From Garra rufa (Eukaryota > Chordata > Actinopteri > Cypriniformes > Cyprinidae), in contig NC_133378.1 of assembly GCF_049309525.1 (NCBI RefSeq), forward strand, positions 10,570,046 through 10,634,045: DNA of 64,000 nt, in the 5' to 3' direction. Made by a program: the position numbers and the translations under genes. Below the pieces are notes generated by a model. It saw nothing but the letters and a program-made list of their open reading frames with translations, ran no database searches and was not told the origin of the DNA. Positions 1 through 11,300 of this stretch are shown here, piece by piece (positions within the stretch are counted from its first letter, which is position 1; the number at the start of each line of letters is the position of its first letter).

Positions 1-1
1 T

Positions 2-88
2 GACGAGATCCTGAGGCCCATTGTTGTGCCATTCATCCACGACCATCACCTCATGTTGCAGCATGATAAAGGCCCGTTCACACCAAGA
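2..88 (+). pseudogene. Tc1/mariner transposase fragment
   Basis: In frame from position 3 it reads DEILRPIVVPFIHDHHLMLQ, then HDKGP. This is the segment around the second catalytic Asp (LQHD) of a fish Tc1 transposase. It is cut by the window edge on the left and lost after about position 85, where another repeat begins. Confidence 0.8.
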
Positions 89-235
89 ACGATAACTATA
101 ACTATAAAGATAACGTTCTAAAAATCGTTTCAAATCGTTTCAATGGACACACCACAACTATAACGATACAGGGCAACGATATTGTTGGGATCGCTTTTAG
201 AATGATTTTGTACAGCTGATAAATGATAAAACACT
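78..235. repeat. MITE-like repeat fragment
   Basis: AT-rich sequence with the repeated words 'cgataactata' and 'gataacg', starting right where the Tc1 fragment stops. It looks like a non-autonomous DNA element. Ends and family are uncertain. Confidence 0.35.
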
Positions 236-504
236 GACAGCTAATCAGACTTCATCCAAATTTAAAAGGCTTGTGCATTTGAAATAGCGGGCAACATTGT
301 AGAGAAGCAAACAGACATTGCACAGCAAACATACCATAAAACATAAAATTGCTTTAGGAATTCAGTATTAGGTTGGACAACATTGTCCTGTCTCCTTTGA
401 AGGTGCAGTAGAAAAGAGTCCTTATTGTTTTTATTTCCATTACATTGACTACGTTAGAGAAATGCTAGATTCGATGCGCTCGAAACTTGCATACTGAGGA
501 CATC

Positions 505-2318
505 TACTGGTTGAAGTTGCTGAGGACTGGGGCAAAGTCATATTCTTCGATGAAGCCTCTTTCTGATTGTTTGGGGCATGTGGAAAAAGGCTTGTCCGGA
601 GAAGAAAAGGTGAGCGCTACCATCAGTCCTGTGTCATGCCAACAGTAAAGCATCCTGAGACCATTCATGTGTGGGGTTGCTTCTCATCCAAGGGAGTGGG
701 CTCACTCACAATTTTGCCCAAAAACACAGCCATGAATAAAGAATGGTACCAAAACACCCTCCAACAGCAACTTTTTCCAACAATCCAACAACAGTTTGGT
801 GGAGAACAATGCATTTTCCAGCACGATGGAGCACCGTGCCATAAGGCAAAAGTGTTAACTAAGTGGCTCGGGGACCAAAACGTTGATATTTTGGGTCCAT
901 GGCCTGGAAACTAGGGGTGGCACGGTTCACAAAACCCACGGTTCGGTTCGTATTACGGTTTTCGGTTCTGTACGGTTCTTTTTCTTTTTTTTTTTTTTTT
1001 TCTTTAACACTCCAGAAATTTACTTTGGCATATGATATGTAGCTAATTATCTACAATTTAGGATACATTATTTGAAAAAAATGTTATATCATGTAATCAT
1101 GCACAAACTGAATTGGACTTGACTTTAAGCACATTAGTGGGACCAAAAAAAGGAAAGCTAGGGGAGATTTTGATACAGCAAGAGAGAAGACATTGATGAC
1201 ATGCTTTTCATTTATTTGGCAAAAACAGGAGAATCTGTATTGCTATCTCTACAGGAATTCATGTGCCTTTTTAACACATAAAGATTCAACTGAAGAATTA
1301 ACTTGCATTTGTCAAACTGCCAACTTCAGTGTAGCTCTTACAAAAATTGTATCTTTTAAAAGAAAAAGAGAGGAAATCTTTAAGCTCTGTCTTTTAAACA
1401 AGTGATTGGTTGGTTCATGTCACATGACCTGCGGTGCGTTTGTGGCATTCTGAAAAGTTGACATGTTTCAAAGTCCCTTTAAGGGTATTCTATAGTCTTT
1501 GGATGGTTTTATCTCGATGCGGCACGGACAAGCCTGGAAAAAACGAGCGCGGTGCACAGCGTGCGCGTCGCGACCGCGTCGCTTCCATTATGAGCGCGCA
1601 TATCGCGCGTCTACATTTGAAATGACGAACTTGAGCGCGCAAAAGACGCTACATGTAAACGGCCCCTTACAGTATGCTGGCGCATCCTCCAACTCCGGGC
1701 AGCCTTCCTTATCTCTCCCACTTGCCATTTCTACATGTGACGTAACCTGCAGCACTCCACTTTTACTGTCTGTATGTCCACACACACCTCTTATTTCCCG
1801 CAAAAAGGACACTCACTACGTGCATGAGGCTACATTGCGCAGCCGTTGAACCGTGTGAGGCACACACGCACCGAACCGAGACAAGCGAACCGAACGGTTC
1901 GGTTGTTTTTTCATGTACCGTGCCACCCCTACTGGAAACTCCCCAAATCTTAAAACTTGTGGTCAATCCTCAAGAGGCGGGTGGACGAACAAAAACCCAC
2001 TAATTCTGACAAACTCCAAGAAGTGATTATGAAAGAATGGGTTGCTATCAGTCAGGATTTGGCCCAGAAGTTGATTGAGAGCATGCCCAGTCGAATTGCA
2101 GAGGTCCTGAAAAAGAAGGGCCAACACTGCAAATACTGACTCTTTGCATAAATGTCATTTAATTGTCGATAAAAGCCTTTGAAACGTCTGAAGTGCTTGT
2201 AATTATATTTTAGTACATCACAGAAACAACTGAAACAAAGATCTAAAAGCAGTTTAGCAGCAAACTTTGTGAAAACTAATATTTGTGTCATTCTCAAAAC
2301 TCTTGGCCACGACTGTAC
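505..2318 (+). pseudogene. Tc1-like transposon, broken transposase
   Basis: A frame from about 520 reads DWGKVIFFDEASF, then a stop at 564-566, then LFGACGKRLVRRRKGERYHQ through IFQHDGAPCHKAKVLTKWLG to WPGN. After a 1-kb insertion (912-1931) it resumes at 1957 as LWSILKRRVDEQKPTNSDKL and ends GQHCKY. The first two catalytic Asp residues are present. The expected 'PIE' segment with the third acid is missing from the sequence just after the insertion. The element ends in a Tc1 terminal repeat containing 'ttggccacgactgta' near 2318. It is inactive through a stop codon, an insertion and a deletion. Confidence 0.85.
912..1931. mobile_element. Non-autonomous hAT element inside the Tc1 transposase
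   Basis: Inverted ends (TAGGGGTGGCACGGT at left, ACCGTGCCACCCCTA at right) are flanked by an exact 8-bp duplication CTGGAAAC (904-911 and 1932-1939). The 8-bp duplication is diagnostic of hAT. It is 1020 bp long, has no transposase ORF, and has a CG-rich right half. Confidence 0.88.
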
Positions 2319-3594
2319 ATAGAAAAGTCTTAGATCTTTAGAGTTCAGCTCATGAAAAATGTGGGCAAAAACAAAAGTGTTGCGTTTGTAATTTTGCTCA
2401 GTGTAGTTGCCATTAACTGTAATAAAGGGTTTCTGAATTGTGCCATTGTCAAGGGTCAAGCTTTGTTCTCCCTTTAAGCAAAAAACAGCAATTGAACAAG
2501 AGTTGGTTTTCTCCCTGCAGAGACAAAGGCATTCCCTCTCTATTCCATGGAGACATCGGCCGCCCCAAAGAGTAAGATCCTCCACAAGTCCCTCTGGCTT
2601 CATGTTCACCTCTGCTGTTCTTCTACTCTTTACTGCAGCTCGCAGATTCCGCAGAAACAACCCTTCTTGACGGACATTACTGATAGCAACCCCCCTTTTT
2701 TTTTACTATAACAGAGGAGAGGAGACAGGAATGCGAAATAGGAAAAAGAGGAGGCCAGGATAAGGGAAAACTCCTCAAGCTTGGATTCGAACTCGGGACA
2801 CCCATAGCCTAATTGCGCTTTAATTCGGATTATCTTGTTTTTAGTCAAAATATAAAAAAAAAATCTTAAATTAAGATGAAACAGTTTGGTTAACATTAAC
2901 ATTTTTGGGTGAATTATTGCTTTAACTAGAACTGAACTGTTAAAAATAAATAACACTGAAAAAAATGTATAGATTCACCAAAATTGAAGCTGCCGAAAAT
3001 CTCCGGTTGAAAAGGGTATTTTTGGTTGAAAGAGAAAAATTGTTGAAAATATATTCTGTGCTGCACCACTATATAATAAGTAATAAATAATATATTGATA
3101 TTTAATATTAGTATATGTCCAATTACTTTAGATTATTTAATAAAATAATAAATAATTATTACAAAGCATTTTCAGTTTTGGGTTTTGGCTAAGTGCATCC
3201 AGAATTTTTGGTTTTGGTTTGAGTCTTGGTAGAATTTTTGTTTTAATGCATCCCTTTAAAGAAAAAAACAATAAACAAAAAAACATTTAATGCTATTTTA
3301 ATTCATAATAAATGTTTCCTTGGCAACTAAATGAAATAAATTACTAAAAATAAATAATAATAGTAATAATAATAGTAATAAGAAAGAAAGATATAAAAAG
3401 CTATATTGAAATAAAAATGAAAAAAAAAAAAGAATAAAAAAAAAAAAAATACTTAAAATGAAAATAAAAGTTCATTCAATATGTTAAAAAAAGACGATTG
3501 TGACATTCCAAACCAGTATGTTCGTGCTGTTCTTGCCCATGCGGACCAAAATTAAAGTCATGACTAACTGAAAATATTTACCATCACATATTTG

Positions 3595-4010
3595 ACCACA
3601 AAGATGGACCACAAAACTAGTCATAAGGATTTTACACCATCTGAAAGCTAAATTAATAAGCTTGTTGTTGATGTATGGTTTGTCAGGATAGGACAACATT
3701 TGTTCGAGATACAACTATTTGAAAATCTGGAATCTAAGGGTGCAAAAAATCTAAATACTGAAAAAATTGCCTTTAAAGTTGTCCAAATGAAGTTCTTAGC
3801 AATGCATATTACTAATCAAAAATGTTGGATATATTTATGGTAGGAGATTTACAAAATATCTTTATGGAACATGATCTTTACTTAATATCCCAATGATTTT
3901 TGGACTTTTTAAAAAATTAATAATTTTGACCCATGCAATGTATTGTTGGCTATTGCTACAAATATACCCATGTTACATAAGACTGGTTTTGTGGTCCATG
4001 GTCATAAATG
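3595..4010. repeat. MITE of the 'gaccctggaccacaaaacc' family, copy A
   Basis: About 415 bp ending in inverted motifs 'ggaccacaaaac...gttttgtggtcc', with the family interior ('ggataggacaa', 'aaagttgtccaaatgaagtt'). A divergent copy. Other copies: 14281-14699, 14918-15098, 15839-16255, 29359-29783, 43496-43838 and 51608-51818. Confidence 0.75.
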
Positions 4011-5244
4011 CTTTTGCAGCATGAACATTCTTCAAAATATCTTTTTTTGTGTTCCACTGAAGAAAGTCAGTCATACGAGTTTGGAACAACACAAGGATAA
4101 GTCATGATAGAACTGTTAAATATTTGTCTGTCACTAAAAGTTTGCAACCCTTGTCAGTGTCTTCTCGCAGCTCTCTCTCGGCCAGCTTTTCTTGGCGGTG
4201 GTGGCAGGATTCAAGCCCTCTCTCCTTTTCTCTGTCTACCGCTCTCTATTTGACCCTGCTACTTTGGATAAGCTATTGCTCGGCAGCTTTGCTGTCACTT
4301 AAAATGATCCGTTTTCTTTTACTAACTCATAGTTCATTATTTGAGTTTCCGCCAGTGTTTAATATCAGCCGCACAGACGCATTATCCCCCAATTAAAATA
4401 ATTCCTGTGCGTCATTTTTAAATGCCTCGTCACCTCCTCCATTGTCTTCACGTTGCATAACTCCACTGTTGTACTGAAGAATTAAGAGCTGCTTCCACAC
4501 AACTGCTAAGGACAAATATCTTAATCTTACGGACTCAGATGCGGCCTGTTTTTGAAGTTATTGCATTCAGGTTTCGTGATTGAATTAATGAATCCCCATA
4601 GTGCAATGACAACCCAGACGGTGCTGATGTTATGTAATCAGTGTCCTTTCAGTCACCGCAGCAGTCTGTCAATCACTGGAGGGTGTGGACATCATGATCA
4701 ATGAACGCTGACTGCAAGTGAAGAGTTGCTTACAAGACTTTGCTAACTTTCAGAAATGTCCTGCATTGATATATTCGGGATGCAAGGCAGAACTCCTACC
4801 CTTATGTTTTTTTTAGACAGTGTCTTGTAGTCTGACATTTAACTGGTTGGACTAGTGATTGATGATGGTGACTATATGAAATGACATCTTGGACATGTTG
4901 TTCCCCTGCATGTTTTTGAGTTTACCTGTATGTCTTGGTGTTTACTTTCTTGGGTGTTTGGATTAATGGGTAAGAACTTCACTGCACCTGTAACTGTATT
5001 GGTCAGGGCTGGTGCAACAAGATATTTTGCAGTTTCTTATTTGCATTGTGCATGATTCTTATAACCTTGGGATGATAGATGGTGTTTTCTCGGTCGGATT
5101 GGTTGCTGCATTACTGCTTCGTCTGCACTGCTGGGAAATCATAAATGCAAAGTTTTAACATAAATCGCAGCTGCTTTTTTCACATTGCACTGTGGTAAGT
5201 GCTTTCATTTGGTTGTTTCATAGCGTTCGTTTTTTCTCTTACAG

Positions 5245-5314
5245 ATTGAGAAGATCATGACTCTAATTGGTGCTGGCATCGACTTCTCCAAAGATCAGGA
5301 GTGCCCTGCCACAG
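5245..5314 (+). CDS. anks1a: anks1a exon, linker before SAM1
   Basis: The acceptor is a pyrimidine tract ending TCTTACAG and the donor is GTATGT. Translated in phase 0 it reads IEKIMTLIGAGIDFSKDQE and ends with a single G that completes a Gly codon with the next exon. It matches the conserved 'E-K-I-M' linker just N-terminal to SAM1 in ANKS1 proteins. It is used only by long, ankyrin-containing isoforms if the internal start at 11291 is real. Confidence 0.85.
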
Positions 5315-8300
5315 GTATGTGATGTTGATGCTCTTTCATCTTGTCAGCTGTATCTATACAATGCTTTCCTGTTTTATTATTGTTCAGCTGACAGACGCAA
5401 GGAGTTTCTGTCAATCATGTGCATGCGTAATCCCACTCTCTCTCCCAAATTACTTCCCTCAAATAAAATATGAAATTTCAGACTAGCTCATGTGTGCATA
5501 CAGTTGGAGTTATCACAGAATAAACCCTGACAAGATCTTCACTTTCAGAACAGACATTTCCTGATAATTTACTTACCCCCATCCCATCCAAAATGTTCAT
5601 GTCTTTCTTTTTTCAGTCAAAAAGAAATGAAGATTCCAGATTTTTCTCCATATAGTGGACTTCAGGGGTAGCCAACGGGTTGAAGGTCCAAATTGGAGTT
5701 TCAATGCAACTTCAAAGGGCTCTAAATGATGTTGAAGAATAAGAATCGTATCTAGCAAAATTATCGGTCGTTTTCTAAAAAATATATATATATATATATA
5801 TTGCACTATCTTCACACATTACACAATAATGTTGAAAAGCTCATGCACAGTTAGTTCTTAATCTGTGTACTTCGGTTCAAAAAGGTAGGCTTCAACTTCA
5901 AAATCGTCCAACATCTTCGTTTGTAAAGGGGAACTTTGTTTTGTAAAGGGGTATGACTTTCTTTGCATGTTCATTTTATAAACATGGGGTCAATACTATG
6001 GCTGCCCCCTAATAGTCAACTAACCATTGGTCGACCAAAATTTTATTAGTTGCTTAGTCACAGAAAAAAAATTCCACAGGAAGTGGCGAAGTCACGCAGT
6101 CTGTGATGGACAGATGGTTAACGGCTGGTCTATGTGGTAACGTAATACATTGGGCAGGACATACAAAGATTCACCTATCATTCATCAACCTCAAATATGA
6201 CTTTGCAACTTTTACATGGCTGCTCAATTTTATGTTAACCTAGAAAAATGCGCGCTATTGAAGTGGCTGTGCGGAGTGTGGAAGCTAAATAGTAGCATGA
6301 CAGATGGAGGCGTTGGTGCGGTCACTTGCTCTTTGGTCATACAGATTAAAGTAATACATCTTTTGAATCTGTAAAGACTCTGTTTATTTGTGTGCACTCA
6401 GAATAACAACGAAACGTTGCGCCTTTGTAAAATAAAGAAAACAGGATGTGCTTTCTGCAGTCTTGGTCTCTGTGAACTTGAGCATGAAACTTTAAAACTC
6501 TGTGTATACTTGCCTTACAGACATGAAAAATATATAGAGTGAAATGTCTACTTTTAAATGAACCAATTCAAATAGAAAACAAATTCTCAGATTATATAAT
6601 GTATGAAACATGCATACAGGTGCATCCACTATTCAGAGACGCCAAGTCAGCGTCGCCGACTTCATCTCTTCAGCTGAAAACAAAGAAAGCACTAGTTTAT
6701 CAATACATTATTAAAACTTTAATGCAGCCTTCTTACTGTTTTTCCCTGACACATTCATAATCATTACTTCTGTCTGTATGCTGTGGCAAGCTTTATGCGA
6801 ATGCCTGAGCGGTTATTAGGCTGTGTAGGCAATTGAAGGTTCATTATTATGATTTATATGGTTTATTAATAAACGTGCGACTAATAGTAGACTAATGCTT
6901 AAAATGAACGACTACTAGTCGACCAGAAAAATCTTTAGTTGAAGGCAGGCCTAGTCTGTACTTCCGCCTGTGTTTTTGTGATAAAAAAAGAAAAGTATAT
7001 AATTTTTATTTATTTATTTATTTTTAATGACCCTTCATTTCGCCAGATAAGACCCTTATTCCTCAGCTGGGATTGTTTAGAGCCCTTTGAAGCTCCACTG
7101 AATCTGCAGTTTGAACCTTTAACCCATTTATCCCCATTGAAGTCCACTTTATGGAGAAAAATCCTGAAATGTTTTCCTCAAAAACCTTAATTTTTATTGG
7201 ACTGAAGAAAGAAAGACATGAACGTCTTGAATGACATGGGGTAAATGGAGTAAATTAGGGGGAAATTTTGTTCTGGAAGTGAGCTAATCCTTTGAGGGGT
7301 TGATTCTGTGATAACAACCGGATGGATGTACAGTACATTACCCCACTTATTACAAATCTACTTAAGTAGACACGAAATATAGATTTAAGATTTTATTACC
7401 TCCTTAAATGCAAAGCTTCTACAATGGAAAACAGTTCCTAACAAACAGCTGTGAGCCTAGAAGTTGTTTAGACAGATCGTAAATTAAAGGCGTAATGCAC
7501 AGTCGTATCACTAATTACACAGCTTTTCACCACATAAATAAAGACGAGGACAAAGCATCTTAAAATCTTACCTGCTTATTATATTAAATCCACTATAGTG
7601 TACAAGATATTTGTCCTTGATTGTAATGTTAAAGGAGAACATTTTAACACTTTATTACCACATGCCTACTATTAATAGTCCCCTGGTTTCGTTTTACAGT
7701 AAATACAATCAATAACTTGAGGGAAGATGATAGCAATTACGTATGAATAAAAGGAGAGAGAGTGTGGCGGTATGATACAAGCGATGTGAAAGAAGCGCTA
7801 TCAGTTGGTTATGATGACAGTTGTTGTGGAATAACACATCTCAGAATGTCGTGCCAATCAGAGTCAAGTATCCTAGAGAGCCATGTAATAAATAACATCT
7901 ATCCAGTTGTTAAGTCTAACGTCATGTGCCATCATTCCCAAACGCTCCTTTAGTTACCTAAAACAAACAACCAACGGTACAAGGAATGCGCTCATGGTGT
8001 GCTGTAAATATTACTGAAAAACCATGATCCTAACCTTTATCTCCATACTCAAATCTCAGTTGGCCAGGAAGTAATATTTTGTGAATCAGGACACTGTGAG
8101 CCAAGAGACTGTTGTGTTCACTGTGATTTTTAAAAGTGCAGCTTTGATGTGCTGATAAATGGCTGTTGAGATAGGAATCTCATTTGAAATGGAGTAGAAG
8201 CTTGGGCCTGGAAACAGTATTCAATATTTCATGAGCAAGCTTGTCTTTAATTGAGAGAAGAGGAGAGAAGGTTTTGTTTTTGTTTAATTCTCATTATATT

Positions 8301-11300
8301 CTCTTTGGTGTCCTGGTTGTAGCTGACCATCAAGTGTCTTTCTGGATCGTATGTTTAAATGAGAATCTGTCTTCGCCTCGGCTTCCCTCCCTATGAAATT
8401 AGACCTGACTGAGCAATCTAGCAACGAAACTCAATAACCTATTGATGGGCAAGAGAAGAGCGAAGGCCAAGTCCAGAAGAGTTACATTAGTGAACAGGGG
8501 ATATGGGGTTGGCTGGCCCTTTAAATGGAGAATGAGAAATCCCAGTGTGCCGTTGAAGGACGAGGGGACACTTGAGAGTTAAATCAATGGACGCTGAGAC
8601 GCTTGACGATTCCGCCTTGGTGATGCGTGACCTTGTTCTGTATGGAGGCAGCTTATTGACCTTCCTCTGGAATTAACAAAACTACAGCAATCCAGACCAA
8701 AGAGGACGTCATGCTTGCCGTACCATTCGCTCCTGTAAGCGTAAAAAATGGATGGGAAAGCTGCTGTTCTTAAGATTAAGCCTTGAATAAAGCACCCTTC
8801 TCATATCAGTTGATCCTAAAGCCTGTAAACACTGTTTCAAGTGGTGTGTGTCTCTGCAAGAGGCCTTTGTGTTCCAACTGGGTTCATTGGCCCATATAAG
8901 TGCAAAGCCTACTGTAGCTAGAGGACCAGTCCTTCCTCTGTCCTCTGTCACGTGGCACTGCCTCTGACCTCATTTCCTGTTTCCTGCGGGCATCCTACTT
9001 GGACACGACTCTTGGTTTTTAATTTTATTAGCAGCCAGCATTTATTACTTCAGATCATAGTGATATTAGACGTTTGAACAGAATTGTAAACAAAGTATTA
9101 TACTGCGAAGGCCCAAAGGCACAACGTTTTGTGCTTTGGACATAAATAATACCATAAATCATGTGGCTTGAAATCAGCCTTAGGATTTTTGGATAAGCAA
9201 AGAAATGGAAAAATATATCTAGGGACATTTTGTTTGAGGCCAACAAACCACAATCTAGATACCTTCGAGACTCTACACTCTGGTCAAAATGTCTGAAAAT
9301 TCATCACCTTTTGTGCACTAGAGAACTTAGACTTGGCTCAGCTGTTCTAATACCACTGGAAAACTCTGTAACTTGCGGTTTAGCAATTCATTTTAAAGGC
9401 ATTTGTAACATCAACAACACAGTATTTCATTAATAAACTCCTGCAACAGGATTGTTGGCAGAGTTTGTCCGTTTTGTGGGTAAAGGTGCTAAAATATTAA
9501 CATGCATGAGTGTCAGGGGAATTAGAAGAAGAACTGCCCCGCAGCTTGGCAATAAACCCAGAGCTACATCCTCCAGCCTAGAAGCTCTGCATATGCCTTG
9601 CTGTTTGTGCTTTGCTTTCTGGGTAGACACCGTTTGGCTTTTTCCCATTCTTTGTCTTTTGAATCAATGCCTCTAATATTGTTACCGTAATCAACAATAC
9701 CCTGCCGACAGAGTAATGGTCCTGGTTGGGTCAATGAACGGGACAAAGGTTTGATGAGTCCGTAGATAATGGACAGCAGGCCCGCATTTTCTTTTAGGGG
9801 AAGAGAGAGTGAGGCAGGGAGGGGAGGAGACTGGGAGAGGGAGGGGAGAGCCAGAGTGAGGGAGAGAAAGGAGGAGACGGAGCAGAAGCGCTGCAGAACA
9901 GAATTGACAGCGTCCGGTTGAACAGGGAGACCGCACCTTCTGTGCTGAAGGGATTACTGCTGCGTTTCTTACAACATCCAGACTCGTCCGCACCGCAAGT
10001 GTGTCAAGTTTTACCGGCATTCTCTGGAGCAGGGTGGGGGGTCGGCAGACACCTTACTGACCTTGCATTACTAATTCAACAGCAGCCACGATGTCTCGAG
10101 GAACTAGAGGGATATCGAGATGTCTGCAGCGTACTCTTGAGGATTGACTGATTGTGGGACGTGCACCCACTTTCTCTGTTCGGACCTCTGTAGGACTCTG
10201 GGAGACTTTGATGTGTTGGAAAAGCAAGTCTTGTACTTTTGCAGTTTCGTGTCTCTAATTAAGTTGAATGACTCAGGCGGATACTTGTTCTCATTGGTTT
10301 TTCCACTTGCTTTTGCTTTTAATTCTGCTTCGATTACACAGACTTTATTGACAAGGCTTACATTTGGTGCCGTCTTTTCCATCGGCTTCTTCTGGATCTA
10401 AATTTAATCAAAGTAAGACATATTTGTTGTGGAATAAAGTTGATATCAAGAGTTTTGTTCAAGCAGAGACTTTTTTGCTCTTTGCCTACCGTCTCACGTT
10501 CCTTTGATCCTGAGAATCACAGAGTGACTTTGTGCAATGCAAGGCATGCAATCCTGCCTGGCTTTTAAGTAGCGCTATCGTAGAGATTGGATTAGAAGTT
10601 CATTTGCATGAGGAGTACAGTACGCAACTTAAGAGTTCCCAGGCTTACCGTAGAGTCCCATAGCAATTTTTAGTCACTCTTAGGTGACAAGAAGATTCAC
10701 TCTGCATCATTTCAAGGGATCGGTAGACATTGCTTGGAAGTAATGACTGTTTTGGGATAGTTTTCTTGTGCGCCTACCTCCACATGGACACCCAATGAGG
10801 GAACTACTAACTTTCAATCGTCTTATCCTCATTAAACAGCCCAGTCAATTAGGACTTGCAAAGGTGGATTTGCAAACATTTTCGCATTTTCAGGAACTAG
10901 TCTATCTGGGATTATAAGGAAACTGGTTACCATGGTGCACATCGTCTTCTATGACTTTTTGGATTGTAAAATCAAACCTTTGATTCATAGGGCAATTTCT
11001 GGGCTTGAATGGAAACTTTGATGATTGCTTGTCCCAACGCCCAGTTGTACTTTATAGTAACTGCTAAAACCTCTCCAATGTAAATTGATTCATCAAGGGC
11101 ATAATGTGGAATTTAAATCTGTGATCAATCCCAGCATTGGGCCCATTTTTTTTCTCAAATTCGCCGACAACAAACTTCATTCTTAGCAAGCGTGGTTTCG
11201 CCCCTGTTGTGGGAGCGGCCACACCTCTCGGCCGGGATCCTGTCGCCTCTGCCGTCTTGGTGTTTGTGCTCTCGGCACTGTTGGCCGAGGATGATGTGGC

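Noticed and set aside
2521..2571. Exon-like 51-bp segment with acceptor CTCCCTGCAG and donor GTAAGA
   Set aside because: The splice signals are good, but no frame matches the ANKS1 family sequence expected just before IEKIMTL, and one frame would not join the next exon. It may be chance.
2052..2660. 202-codon minus-strand ORF
   Set aside because: It overlaps the reverse of the Tc1 right end and unrelated flank, with no recognisable protein. Treated as chance read-through.
4145..4276. Open frame LSLGQLFLAVVAGFKPSLLF... after a TTCTCGCAG acceptor-like site
   Set aside because: No family match, no donor, and it stops after about 43 codons. Not needed for the anks1a reading frame.
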